From: Gemmataceae bacterium
Lineage (GTDB): Bacteria; Planctomycetota; Planctomycetia; Gemmatales; Gemmataceae
DNA: 7,599 bases
Direction of reading: 5' to 3'
Assembly: GCA_947490035.1 (NCBI GenBank)
Contig: CANLGS010000174.1
Location: 1-7,599 of the forward strand
A program made the position numbers and the translations under genes. This document shows, one piece after another, positions 1-6,769 of this stretch. Below the pieces are notes generated by a model that was given only the letters and a program-made list of their open reading frames with translations, was not told where the DNA came from and did not search any database. Numbering within the stretch: position 1 is the stretch's first letter; every line of letters starts with the position of its first letter.

Positions 1-153
1 AAACATCAACAGCGAGGCTCGGGGTTTACCCAATCCTTTGACCTCGCAATGCAGACTCTGAGTCAAGAACTGAAAATGCGTTTCAATCGTCCAACGAACC
101 CGGTAAGTTCGCAGGATCAGGGCGATTGCACCCGTCGCATCCTTGCGTCCGTT
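1..153 (-). pseudogene. IS4-family transposase remnant, C-terminal part (cut by window edge)
   Basis: Read on the minus strand from 153 down to 1, this gives an uninterrupted 51-residue stretch running from NGRKDATGAIAL through YRVRWTIETHFQFL to GLGKPRASLLMF. The segment Y-x2-R-x3-E (Tyr codon 105-103, Glu codon 84-82) matches the IS4-family C-terminal YREK signature, where the Glu is the last acidic residue of the DDE triad. The K six residues after the Glu is a Thr here. The following LG-x-PRA-x-L segment is also typical of these transposases. The frame stays open up to about 333, but 154-333 shows no recognisable transposase sequence and no clear start. Only about 370 bp separate this fragment from the end of the large gene at 373, too little for a full transposase, so it is probably 5'-truncated. 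No terminal inverted repeat was seen on this side. The family is fairly sure; whether the rest is intact left of the window is unknown. Confidence 0.62.
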
Positions 154-274
154 CAGAGAGCAAACAGGGAGTAACTGACTACCAGATGACAAGATACGGC
201 AAGATAGCCAATGTTGAGGGGCATGCCTTCCACAATCCAGGTCGAGAAGTAGACCACACCAACAACACAAACGC

Positions 275-306
275 GAAAGCCCCAGGGTGAGAACCCTGGG
301 GCTTTC
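275..306 (-). terminator. Perfect 14-bp hairpin, probable terminator of the A2M gene
   Basis: Positions 275-288 (GAAAGCCCCAGGGT) pair perfectly with 293-306 around the loop GAGA. The stem is GC-rich with an A-rich foot and a T-rich exit (GGGGCTTTC), and it lies 67 bp beyond the TAA stop of the minus-strand A2M gene. This fits an intrinsic terminator. The U tract is short (three T, then CGCGTTTGTG), so it may be weak. Because of its symmetry it could also act on plus-strand transcripts. Confidence 0.7.
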
Positions 307-316
307 TGCGTTCGGT

Positions 317-345
317 TTGACGAGCCGGAAGCGTCAGCGACGGAC
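317..345. repeat. Dispersed GAGCCGGAAGCG repeat, left copy
   Basis: This 29-bp stretch contains GACGAGCCGGAAGCG and matches 7504-7532, the left arm of the large palindrome at the other end of the window, at 28 of 29 positions. The one difference is C at 335 instead of A. Here the copy stands alone with no inverted partner nearby. It lies between the A2M stop codon and the terminator hairpin, in the 3' untranslated part of that transcript. It resembles a single unit of a REP-type dispersed palindrome. Confidence 0.75.
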
Positions 346-372
346 CCGCTCACGCAGCAAGACTATTGCCGG

Positions 373-3300
373 TTACTCCTTCGCCACGATCTTGATTGCC
401 AGCGGCGGCACCCAACACTTGTGGTCCGCGTTGTAGTACAGGTAGCCGCGGCTCGCCGGCCCGCGGTACTCGCCCGGCACGTCGCACACCAAGTCCACCG
501 TCAGCGTGACCTTCTGCTCAGGTGCCATCTCGCGCCAGTACAGCACCAACTCGCGCGAGCCGCGCAGCTCGAAGTAGCTGATGACGCCCTTCTCGCGCAG
601 GTCGATCAGTTGCTTCATGTCGGTCGGCACCTTCATGCCGGCCGGCAGGCCGACAATCGCCACCGTCATGCCCTGACCGGCCTTCTGGCGGTTCTCCAGA
701 GTCACCGTCAGCGGCACCGTGTCGCCCTCGTTGGCTTCCGCCTTCGCGAGCTTCGTCTCAATCTTCACCTGACACTGGGCGGCGCTAATCGGCGTGAGCG
801 TGGTGTAGGTGTAGCTCAGCGCGAACGGGTACGGCTGCTTCGCGTCGGTCACGATCTCGACCTCGGTCGTCTCGCCCGGCTTGAACACCGCGTCCGCGTC
901 CGCGAGGTCGAGGCCGATCACCTCTGTGTCCTTCTCGGAGAACTTCCGCGTGCCGATCACCTTGCCGCCGACGGAGACTTTAATCTCGCCGCTCTCGGAC
1001 GGGTGCGCGGCCTTCTTCGCGAACAGCGTGATCGCCTTCAGCGCCATGATGGTCGATTGCGTCGAACCGAACCCGCCGTAGCCGCCGCGCTGCTGCGAAA
1101 TCCACTTCGTCGATTCCTTGATGGCGGTGGCGTACTTCGGGTCGTTCGCACGAAGCCAGCCGAGCAGCGTGATCGCGGTGGCTTCGATGTCCAGGTCGCG
1201 CCCGCCGGAGCGCGTGATGCTCGTCACCGCGCCCGTCACCGCGCCGCCTTTCGCGTGCTTGTCCTTGAGCCGGTCGAGCAGCGTGTGTGCGCCCTGCCGG
1301 TCGGTGCGCTGGAGCAGGATGTTCGCGACCAGCGCGACGAAGTACGCGTCCTTCCCGCCGGCGGAGTTCTCGTCCAGCGCCTGCGTCTTCAACGCCGCGA
1401 TTTCCGTCTTCAGATCCAGATTCTCGACATTGTCCGGGTCACTCTCGACCAGCGCCCACACGATGTAGGCGTCGGTGGTGGGCTTGGGTGCGCCGCCGAA
1501 GCTGTCGAGCGCGCGGGCGTTCCGCTTGAAGCCGCCCTGCCCGTCGCGGCGCGACAGCAGGTACGTCTGCGTCCGCTTGATCATCTGCGCATCGACGGCG
1601 TGGACGCGGGCCATGTCCTTGAACTGGAGCAACCCGTAAGCCGTGAGCGCCTCGTGCTGCTGGTCCGCGCCGCCGAACCACTCGAAGCCCTGCCGCGTCT
1701 TTTCCGGCGTGTCCGGGCACTCGAACGAGATCAGCTTCGAGTAACCCTTGTCGAGCAAGCCTTTCGCCTTCGCCGCCGCTTGCGGGTTGGCCTGGTTGGT
1801 CTGGTTCATGTAGTCGAGGATCAGCGTGTTCGGGTAGTTCGAGGTGGAGGTCTGCTCGAAACATCCAGACGGCTCGCGGAGCAGGCCGTCCAAGCCCTTC
1901 ACGAGGTCGGCCATCGACGTGGGGTACACTTCCAGTTTGACCTTGAGCGTGCCGGGCACGATGTCCTTCGGCAGCGCGACGCGGCCCGCGGCGCGGCGCT
2001 CGATGGTGTCGCTGAACGACCCCACGCCAGGGAAGCCGTCGGGCACGATGCTCGTCGCGCGCCGGATGCCGTCCTTGTCGGTGCCGCTCGTGGCGGTGGC
2101 GAGGAACGTGCATTCGCCTTGCAGCTTGTCGGCCTTTAGCCGGACGACCTTGCGGCCCTTGCCGTTGGGCACGAGGTCGAGCGCGTCGGCGAAGTTGCCT
2201 TCGACCTTGAACCCGGTCGCGAGCGCGGTGAGCGAAACCGAGCGTTTCTCGCCGCTGTCGTTGGTCACGCGCACCGGCACGTCGATGATGTCGGTGTGCG
2301 ACACTTCCAGCGGCAGTTTCGGATCGACGCTGAACGGCTTGCGTGCCTCGATGGTCTTCGTGACGGCCCCGATGCGGCCGTCGGTCGTGTGACCGGCGAC
2401 GATCACTTCGTAGCGTGCGATGTCGTCGGACAGTTGGAACTCGACGGTGGCCTTGCCGGATTCCGGCAGCACGAGGACCGGGTGCCAGTACACGGTCTCG
2501 GTGAAATCCGAGCGCACCTCGCCGAGCGCCGGGTCGCGCTGGTGGGCGTACTCGCGCACCACGAACGGCGGCGCCTCAAGCGCCGGCATACCCCGACCGC
2601 CGCCAAAGCCGCCCTTCCCGGCGAACCCTTTACCGTCGAACGGTTCGGGCGCGCGCGGCCCGCCCATTGGCATGCCGGGCTTGCCCGCCGGGCGCCCAGG
2701 TTGCGCGGGTTGCTGCGCCTTCGCGAGTGCGTTCGCGACCTTCGCCCGGTCGCGCAGGAACGCGTGGCCATTGTCGCCCCGCGCGGCTTCGGCCATCTTC
2801 TTCCCCTGCTCGCGCTGATCGAACTTTCCGTCCGCGAGCGCCACGGGTGCCGGTTTCGGGTCCATCCTCGGTCGCAAGTCGCCCGCGCCACCCATCGGTG
2901 GTGCCATCGGCATCATCTTGTCGGCGGGCGCATTCGGGGCCGGCATCATCGCGCGATCGTCCGCGTTCCGCTCCGCGCGGGCCATCTCCACGTTCGCCGC
3001 TTCTTTGCGCGCCGCGAACATCGCCGGCGCCTGCGCGTCGCGGGTCGGGGCGCGTTCGTCCCACGCGACCTCCGCTTCCTTGGTGCCGCGCGTCAGCGCG
3101 ATCGCGCCGAGCGCACACGCTCCGAGGACGAACAGCGCGACCGACGCGAGGTAGAACGGCCGGCGTGCGCCGCCCGGCTTGCGCGACGCGAGCGACAGCC
3201 CACTGAGGCCGAGCGCGATCAGGCCCACCATCAGCGCGGGCAGCGCCCACGACTGGACGCGACCCGCCCGCGTCTCGTAGCGGTACAGTTCGGCCGCGGT

Positions 3301-5103
3301 GTCGGTGTGCTGCTTGCTCGCCGCTTCAAACGCGGCCTTCGCCGACGCCACTTCGCCCACCAGCCCCGGCCCTTGCGCGGCCTGGGTCGCGTCCCACTCG
3401 GCCTGCGCGACCGAGAGCGTGATCGCCGTCTGCTCCAGCTTCGGCCGGTACTCCGCGTTGATCCGCTGCTCTTCGAGTTGGTATAGCGCGAACGGCGCGG
3501 ACGTGCCCTGACCGTGCGCGACGAGCATCTTCTCCACGTCGGCCTTGTCGTTCGGGTTGCCCGGCGCGCCGGTCTGCTCCGCGAACCGGCGCCAGCCCTG
3601 CGCTCCGAGAAGGAGATCGAGCGACACCGCGGCCTTCGGGTGATCCGTTAAGAGGAAGTCCGCGTGTTCGAGTTCGGCCGGGTGCTTCACCTCACCGGAC
3701 AGCATGAAGTGCGTCGGCATCAACCGGTCGGTCTTGTTGTCGGCCATCGTGATGACGCTGCGGTTCACGACGCCCACGAGCAGCACGGCCGGGGTCGGCT
3801 TCTCCTTCTCGTTGAACGCGGACAGTTCGAGCTTCACCTTGCCGCTGGGGCTGTAACCCGACTTGTCCGGGTTGATGTTCAGCATGAGCAGTTCGGCCGG
3901 CTTGCGGTACACGAGCCGTTCCGCACGCGGGATCAGCGTCGCGGCACCGGGCGCGCCGCCCTTCGGTTCCTCGAACACGGTGACGCGCGTCACGCCGCCG
4001 GCGTCGTCGCCCTTGAGCGACACCTCGACCGGCTTACCGGCTTCCGCTTCGACCTTCTGGTGAGCGATCAGCCGCCCGCGAGCGTAAGCCCCGACGTGCA
4101 GCGTCTTCGGCTGCGCGGTGTGCAGGCGCACGCGAATCGTCCCGCCCTTTTCGGTGACCGCGTCGAGCGACGTGAGCGCCACGCCGTCGGCCTTCGCGAG
4201 CGGCAGCACCCAGCCTTCGGGCGCCGGCGCGGTGATGCCGGTCGGCGACGCGAGTTTGAGGAAATACTTCGCGCCGGCGCGCGGCGTCAGTGTGAAGACA
4301 CCGTGACCGCGATTCGCACCGGGGTTCTCCGCGTCGGTCTCGGTCTTGATGTCGGCAACGACGGTGTCGGTGCCGTCGGTGATGACGCCCTTCACGTCGG
4401 CGGGCTTGCCCGGCTCGGTGCCCTTGCTCGGCGTGCGCACCTGGAAGTACACGCGACCGGGCACGCCGGCGATCATGTCGCCGCCTTCGGGGAAGAACTC
4501 GACATTCAGCTTCTTCGTGACGAGCGGCACCGGGCGCAGGATGTTCTCGACATCGCCGCCGTCGGTGATGGTGACGCTAAGGGCCGCGTTCGGCACGCCG
4601 TCCTTCGCCTTCTCAAACAGGTCCGCGGGCAACTTGAAGCGGACGTTCAGCACGGCCTTGCCGCCCGGTTCGACGGCGAGCGGGGCGCCCTTCTGGTCGT
4701 GGAAGTTCTTGCCGTCTACGCTCGCGACGACCTGCGCGGTCGCGTTCTTCATCGGCCCGCCGGCGGTGCGCGACACCTCGATGCGCGCCTGTACCGCGTC
4801 GCCCGGCCCGTAGCTCTTGCCGTCGAACTCCAGCTTCTTCTCGAACGTGTCCGGCACGTACCGGTTCACGATGAACTTGCGCGTCTCGATTAGCAGTTCC
4901 TGCCGCGTCGCGCTGTCCACTTCGTAGAGGTCGAGTTTGTACTCGCCGCCCGGCGCGTCGGCGGGAATCGTGTACTCGCCGACGCCGATACCGCGGAGCG
5001 GCTTCTTGTCCGGCCCCATCACGGTTTGCAGGTCGCGCAGCACGCGGCCGTTACCCACGCCGAGTTGGGTGATCGCGTCGCCGGGGTCGCGAAGGCGGAA
5101 CAT
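373..5103 (-). CDS. A2M family protein, main C-terminal part (1576 codons from first ATG)
   Basis: This reading frame holds most of the macroglobulin protein. In its own numbering: macroglobulin domains 1-490; the segment LLLGAQGWRRF at 497-507; an Ala/Gln/Glu-rich coiled coil 540-612; two hydrophobic helices 616-640 and 651-671 joined by the basic loop SRKPGGARR; a Pro/Ala/Met/Gly-rich region 672-848; the A2M domain with DFTETVYWHPVLVLP at 866-880; the thioester GCFEQ with Cys1081 (codon 1863-1861); the alpha-toroid segment EALTAYGLLQF at 1151-1161; and a C-terminal receptor-binding-like domain ending RGYLYYNADHKCWVPP. The ATG at 5103 is probably not a true start. It lies inside MG2, no Shine-Dalgarno sequence precedes it, and the homologous sequence continues upstream in the same frame as far as the 10-bp repeat. 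Without the upstream part the product would lack its N-terminal anchor. No penicillin-binding protein gene is adjacent, unlike the enterobacterial A2M-PbpC pair. Confidence 0.88.
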   Translation of the reverse strand: MFRLRDPGDAITQLGVGNGRVLRDLQTVMGPDKKPLRGIGVGEYTIPADAPGGEYKLDLYEVDSATRQELLIETRKFIVNRYVPDTFEKKLEFDGKSYGPGDAVQARIEVSRTAGGPMKNATAQVVASVDGKNFHDQKGAPLAVEPGGKAVLNVRFKLPADLFEKAKDGVPNAALSVTITDGGDVENILRPVPLVTKKLNVEFFPEGGDMIAGVPGRVYFQVRTPSKGTEPGKPADVKGVITDGTDTVVADIKTETDAENPGANRGHGVFTLTPRAGAKYFLKLASPTGITAPAPEGWVLPLAKADGVALTSLDAVTEKGGTIRVRLHTAQPKTLHVGAYARGRLIAHQKVEAEAGKPVEVSLKGDDAGGVTRVTVFEEPKGGAPGAATLIPRAERLVYRKPAELLMLNINPDKSGYSPSGKVKLELSAFNEKEKPTPAVLLVGVVNRSVITMADNKTDRLMPTHFMLSGEVKHPAELEHADFLLTDHPKAAVSLDLLLGAQGWRRFAEQTGAPGNPNDKADVEKMLVAHGQGTSAPFALYQLEEQRINAEYRPKLEQTAITLSVAQAEWDATQAAQGPGLVGEVASAKAAFEAASKQHTDTAAELYRYETRAGRVQSWALPALMVGLIALGLSGLSLASRKPGGARRPFYLASVALFVLGACALGAIALTRGTKEAEVAWDERAPTRDAQAPAMFAARKEAANVEMARAERNADDRAMMPAPNAPADKMMPMAPPMGGAGDLRPRMDPKPAPVALADGKFDQREQGKKMAEAARGDNGHAFLRDRAKVANALAKAQQPAQPGRPAGKPGMPMGGPRAPEPFDGKGFAGKGGFGGGRGMPALEAPPFVVREYAHQRDPALGEVRSDFTETVYWHPVLVLPESGKATVEFQLSDDIARYEVIVAGHTTDGRIGAVTKTIEARKPFSVDPKLPLEVSHTDIIDVPVRVTNDSGEKRSVSLTALATGFKVEGNFADALDLVPNGKGRKVVRLKADKLQGECTFLATATSGTDKDGIRRATSIVPDGFPGVGSFSDTIERRAAGRVALPKDIVPGTLKVKLEVYPTSMADLVKGLDGLLREPSGCFEQTSTSNYPNTLILDYMNQTNQANPQAAAKAKGLLDKGYSKLISFECPDTPEKTRQGFEWFGGADQQHEALTAYGLLQFKDMARVHAVDAQMIKRTQTYLLSRRDGQGGFKRNARALDSFGGAPKPTTDAYIVWALVESDPDNVENLDLKTEIAALKTQALDENSAGGKDAYFVALVANILLQRTDRQGAHTLLDRLKDKHAKGGAVTGAVTSITRSGGRDLDIEATAITLLGWLRANDPKYATAIKESTKWISQQRGGYGGFGSTQSTIMALKAITLFAKKAAHPSESGEIKVSVGGKVIGTRKFSEKDTEVIGLDLADADAVFKPGETTEVEIVTDAKQPYPFALSYTYTTLTPISAAQCQVKIETKLAKAEANEGDTVPLTVTLENRQKAGQGMTVAIVGLPAGMKVPTDMKQLIDLREKGVISYFELRGSRELVLYWREMAPEQKVTLTVDLVCDVPGEYRGPASRGYLYYNADHKCWVPPLAIKIVAKE

Positions 5104-5881
5104 GAGGCACTGATCGTTCGTCGGCGGTTGAAGCGTGGAGCGTTCGAGCGGAAGCGAGCGGAAGCGAGCGGAAGCGGATCGTCTCGCCCGGCTTGTAGAG
5201 GGGCTTGTCGGTCTGGAGGTGCGTGACGAACACCGGGCGCGCGAGCGGGATGCGCTCGGCCAGTACGCTGCTGCGGTTGTCGTCGGTGAACGCCACCACT
5301 TCGAGGAACAGGTCGGTGCCGGGTTTCACCTTCTCCCAGAACTTCGCGGTGAGGACGAGCGGCGTCGCGACGCCGGGCGTGTGGTGGACATCGCGAAGGA
5401 GTTCGTTGCCGTTCGCGTCCTTGACCGCGATTTCCAGTTTGGTCGCCTTCGTGGGGTTGCCGTCGCGGTGGACGGCTTCGATCTGCCACGTGTTCGGCGC
5501 GCCCGGTTGAATGCGGGCCGGACCGGTGAGCCGCACGGTGAAGTTCTTCTCTTCGAGAATCTTCTGCGCCGCCTGCATCGCGGCGTGGTACTTGATGCCA
5601 GTCTCCTTCTCCGCGGCTTCGGCCTCATTCAGCGACTTCTTCGCGGCGTCTTGCGCGACTTTGTGTTCCGCCTGAAGGCGGTCGTACTCGGTCTTGGTCG
5701 CGGTCAGCGCGGCTTGCTTCGCCTTCGCGTCGCGGGACTTTTCGACCCAGTTGACGACCTGATACGCGGCCGGGATGCTGAGGAACAGCACGAGGACGAT
5801 GCCGACCGCACGCCAGTTGGTGGGGCTGTGTGCCCCGTTGTCCGGCGTCTGTCCCGGCGACGGGTCTCGGTTGTCGGACAT
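5051..5881 (-). CDS. A2M family protein, N-terminal part (276 codons as written)
   Basis: This is the true beginning of the A2M gene. The ATG at 5881-5879 is preceded by GGGAGG (5893-5888) at 6 bp. The short polar N-terminus is followed by a hydrophobic helix at residues 25-46 (AVGIVLVLFLSIPAAYQVVNWV). No lipobox Cys is present, so it is an uncleaved anchor and not a lipoprotein signal. Residues 48-112 are rich in Ala, Lys, Glu and Gln and probably form a coiled coil. A beta-rich segment follows, then the start of MG2 with TDKPLYKPGETIRFRS at 224-239. Homology stops after residue 242. The last 34 residues (ASARTLHAST onward, Arg/Pro-rich) are out-of-frame read-through of the 10-bp repeat and the downstream sequence. 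If translated as written, the product would be an anchored coiled coil with an incomplete MG2 and no protease-trapping part. Confidence 0.85.
   Translation of the reverse strand: MSDNRDPSPGQTPDNGAHSPTNWRAVGIVLVLFLSIPAAYQVVNWVEKSRDAKAKQAALTATKTEYDRLQAEHKVAQDAAKKSLNEAEAAEKETGIKYHAAMQAAQKILEEKNFTVRLTGPARIQPGAPNTWQIEAVHRDGNPTKATKLEIAVKDANGNELLRDVHHTPGVATPLVLTAKFWEKVKPGTDLFLEVVAFTDDNRSSVLAERIPLARPVFVTHLQTDKPLYKPGETIRFRSLPLASARTLHASTADERSVPHVPPSRPRRRDHPTRRG
5146..5175. repeat. Three tandem copies of a 10-bp unit inside the A2M gene
   Basis: The unit gagcggaagc occurs at 5146-5155, 5156-5165 and 5166-5175 without mismatch (gcttccgctc in gene direction). Ten is not a multiple of three, so each added or lost unit shifts the frame. 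With two copies the gene reads RFRSLPLERSTL and continues into the downstream frame. With three it leaves frame after residue 242. Five or eight copies would also be in frame. Confidence 0.97.
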
Positions 5882-5887
5882 GATCGG

Positions 5888-5893
5888 CCTCCC
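5888..5893 (-). promoter_or_regulatory. Ribosome binding site of the A2M gene
   Basis: GGGAGG on the minus strand, 6 bp before the ATG at 5881. It decides the start of the N-terminal part and supports translation from this ATG. Confidence 0.75.
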
Positions 5894-6070
5894 GCGGTGA
5901 ACGTGGAGAAATGTGGGCGCGTCTCAACGAGTACGCTGCGTTGACGATGCTACCTGAACCTATCGACGTGCGACAGGTGCAGTTCGTTTGGACGCGTCCG
6001 GAAAATCGTGAGGCGTTCGCTCGCGCGTCCGAATGTTTTCAGGTTTCCTGGTGCATCGCGGCGCGCCCTC

Positions 6071-6090
6071 TGTTACACTCCCCGGAGTGT
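6071..6090 (+). promoter_or_regulatory. Candidate extended -10 box with overlapping palindrome (possible operator)
   Basis: TGTTACACT at 6071-6079 resembles an extended -10 element (TG-N-TAcAcT). A perfect 7-bp inverted repeat, ACACTCC-CC-GGAGTGT at 6075-6090, begins inside it and would cover the transcription start. No good -35 box is seen 16-18 bp upstream. If real, it would give the Uma2 transcript a leader of roughly 200 nt. This rests on pattern alone. Confidence 0.3.
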
Positions 6091-6281
6091 TCTTTCTCCG
6101 AGCGGTTCCGCGGTCGCTCCGATCCCGCCCGCTCACAACACCGGCGCCCCACACGGGGCGGCCACTTCCACTCCAATCCCGTCAACCCGGCGCGAGCCGC
6201 ACGCGGTTCGTTTTCCGGTCGCCCGCGACGGGGCGGTGCGGGTCTCCAAGTCCCCTCGCACCGGGTGGAAGCCTCTTTCAC

Positions 6282-6287
6282 GGAGGG
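6282..6287 (+). promoter_or_regulatory. Ribosome binding site of the Uma2-family gene
   Basis: GGAGGG stands 8 bp before the ATG at 6296. It supports this start over the in-frame open extension upstream (to 6008), which translates to Arg/Pro-rich sequence unlike the family. Confidence 0.75.
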
Positions 6288-6295
6288 TTTCGACC

Positions 6296-6769
6296 ATGTC
6301 CACGACCGTATTGCCCGCGCACCGTTCGCTCGCGGCCACCGCGCAACGCATGGCGGAGAACTGGCTCCGCAACGTCTTTTCGCCCGACCTCTACACCGTC
6401 CGCGGGCGCGACGCGAAGGCCGCCGTCCTCGCGGACGACCACACGCCCGACATTGAGGTGGTTCGCGCGCACCCGAAGACCGACGCCGAGCGCCTGCCGG
6501 TTCTGGTGATCGAGATCGAGGACGCCGACACCGACTACGACCTCGCGGAGCAGTCGAGTCGGGTCGCGTCCACCGGCGTACTCGAGTACTGGGTACTCGA
6601 CGTGATCGCGCGCAAGCTGCACATCTTCCGCGACCCGCAACCCGACGCGGACGCGGCGCACGGGTTCTGTTACAAACAGGTACGGGTCTGCTCGCCGAAC
6701 GCGCTGGTCGCCCCGCAGGTCGCGGAGCTGCACCTCGCGCAGGTGATCGACCTGCTGCCGCGGGAGTGA
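6296..6769 (+). CDS. Uma2 family protein (DUF820, PD-(D/E)XK nuclease fold), short form
   Basis: The 157-residue product shows the Uma2/DUF820 pattern: PDIEVV at 51-56 (Asp52), then LVIEIEDADTDYDL at 70-83 (Glu73), then STGVLEYWVLD at 92-102 and a C-terminal beta segment KLHIFRDP. The family has a PD-(D/E)XK nuclease fold and many planctomycete and cyanobacterial copies, often annotated as putative restriction endonucleases, but its biological role is unsettled. Two points are odd. Members I know run to about 180-200 residues, and this one lacks the first N-terminal strand-helix part. In the helix after YD, where family members usually have Lys (pattern YD-x3-K), it has Gln86. That Lys may be the displaced catalytic one, so activity is doubtful. 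The start is set by GGAGGG 8 bp upstream. The next gene follows on the same strand after 89 bp. Membership is fairly sure, nuclease activity is not. Confidence 0.8.
   Translation: MSTTVLPAHRSLAATAQRMAENWLRNVFSPDLYTVRGRDAKAAVLADDHTPDIEVVRAHPKTDAERLPVLVIEIEDADTDYDLAEQSSRVASTGVLEYWVLDVIARKLHIFRDPQPDADAAHGFCYKQVRVCSPNALVAPQVAELHLAQVIDLLPRE

Larger units (their letters stand above)
373..5881 (-). pseudogene. Alpha-2-macroglobulin family protein gene, split by a 10-bp tandem-repeat frameshift
   Basis: Two adjacent minus-strand reading frames form one gene. The upstream part (ATG at 5881-5879) and the downstream part (stop TAA at 375-373) differ by +1, and between them lie three tandem copies of a 10-bp unit (5146-5175). 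Taking out one unit gives a continuous protein of 1832 residues, with MG2 reading YKPGETIRFRSLPLERSTLQ across the junction, as expected for the family. Domains in restored numbering: transmembrane anchor 25-46; coiled coil about 48-112; MG2 about 215-315; further macroglobulin domains to about 790; coiled coil 796-868; two transmembrane helices 872-896 and 907-927; low-complexity bait-like stretch 928-1104; A2M domain about 1106-1206; thioester domain about 1320-1630 with GCFEQ (Cys1337, Gln1340) and GFGSTQSTIMALKAI at 1600-1614; receptor-binding-like domain about 1734-1826. Family members trap proteases through the thioester; an envelope location is inferred from the anchor. As written the gene is broken. 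It may be a pseudogene, a phase-variable gene or a sequence error. Confidence 0.85.
5882..6295. other. Divergent intergenic region between the A2M and Uma2 genes
   Basis: This 414-bp region separates the minus-strand A2M gene from the plus-strand Uma2 gene and must carry both promoters. Reading frames that cross it give Arg/Pro/Ser-rich translations with no recognisable domain and are not taken as genes. It contains the ribosome-binding sites of both genes, an inverted repeat at 6075-6090 overlapping a possible extended -10 box, and a small hairpin (CGCCCC-ACAC-GGGGCG, 6145-6160). I could not identify a convincing A2M promoter on the minus strand. Confidence 0.6.

Noticed and set aside
153..353. 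A 66-codon minus-strand frame next to the transposase remnant
   Set aside because: It runs through the terminator hairpin and the dispersed repeat, so it is not a gene. Its last part could be transposase sequence shifted by one base, but I cannot show that.
421..2139. A 572-codon plus-strand frame opposite the A2M gene
   Set aside because: The translation is Arg/Val/Leu-rich without any domain and lies antisense to clearly coding A2M sequence; long antisense frames are expected at this GC content.
2296..4893. Two further long plus-strand frames (2296-3486 and 3664-4893)
   Set aside because: Same pattern of Arg/His-rich translation opposite well-conserved A2M domains, with no ribosome binding site or recognisable motif.
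5100..5180. Programmed ribosomal frameshift joining the two A2M frames
   Set aside because: No slippery heptamer of the X-XXY-YYZ type is seen at the junction, and the exact 10-bp tandem repeat explains the shift fully at DNA level.
5911..6456. Plus-strand frame covering the divergent intergenic region
   Set aside because: Low-complexity Arg/Pro/His-rich translation with no motif, overlapping the Uma2 start in another frame.
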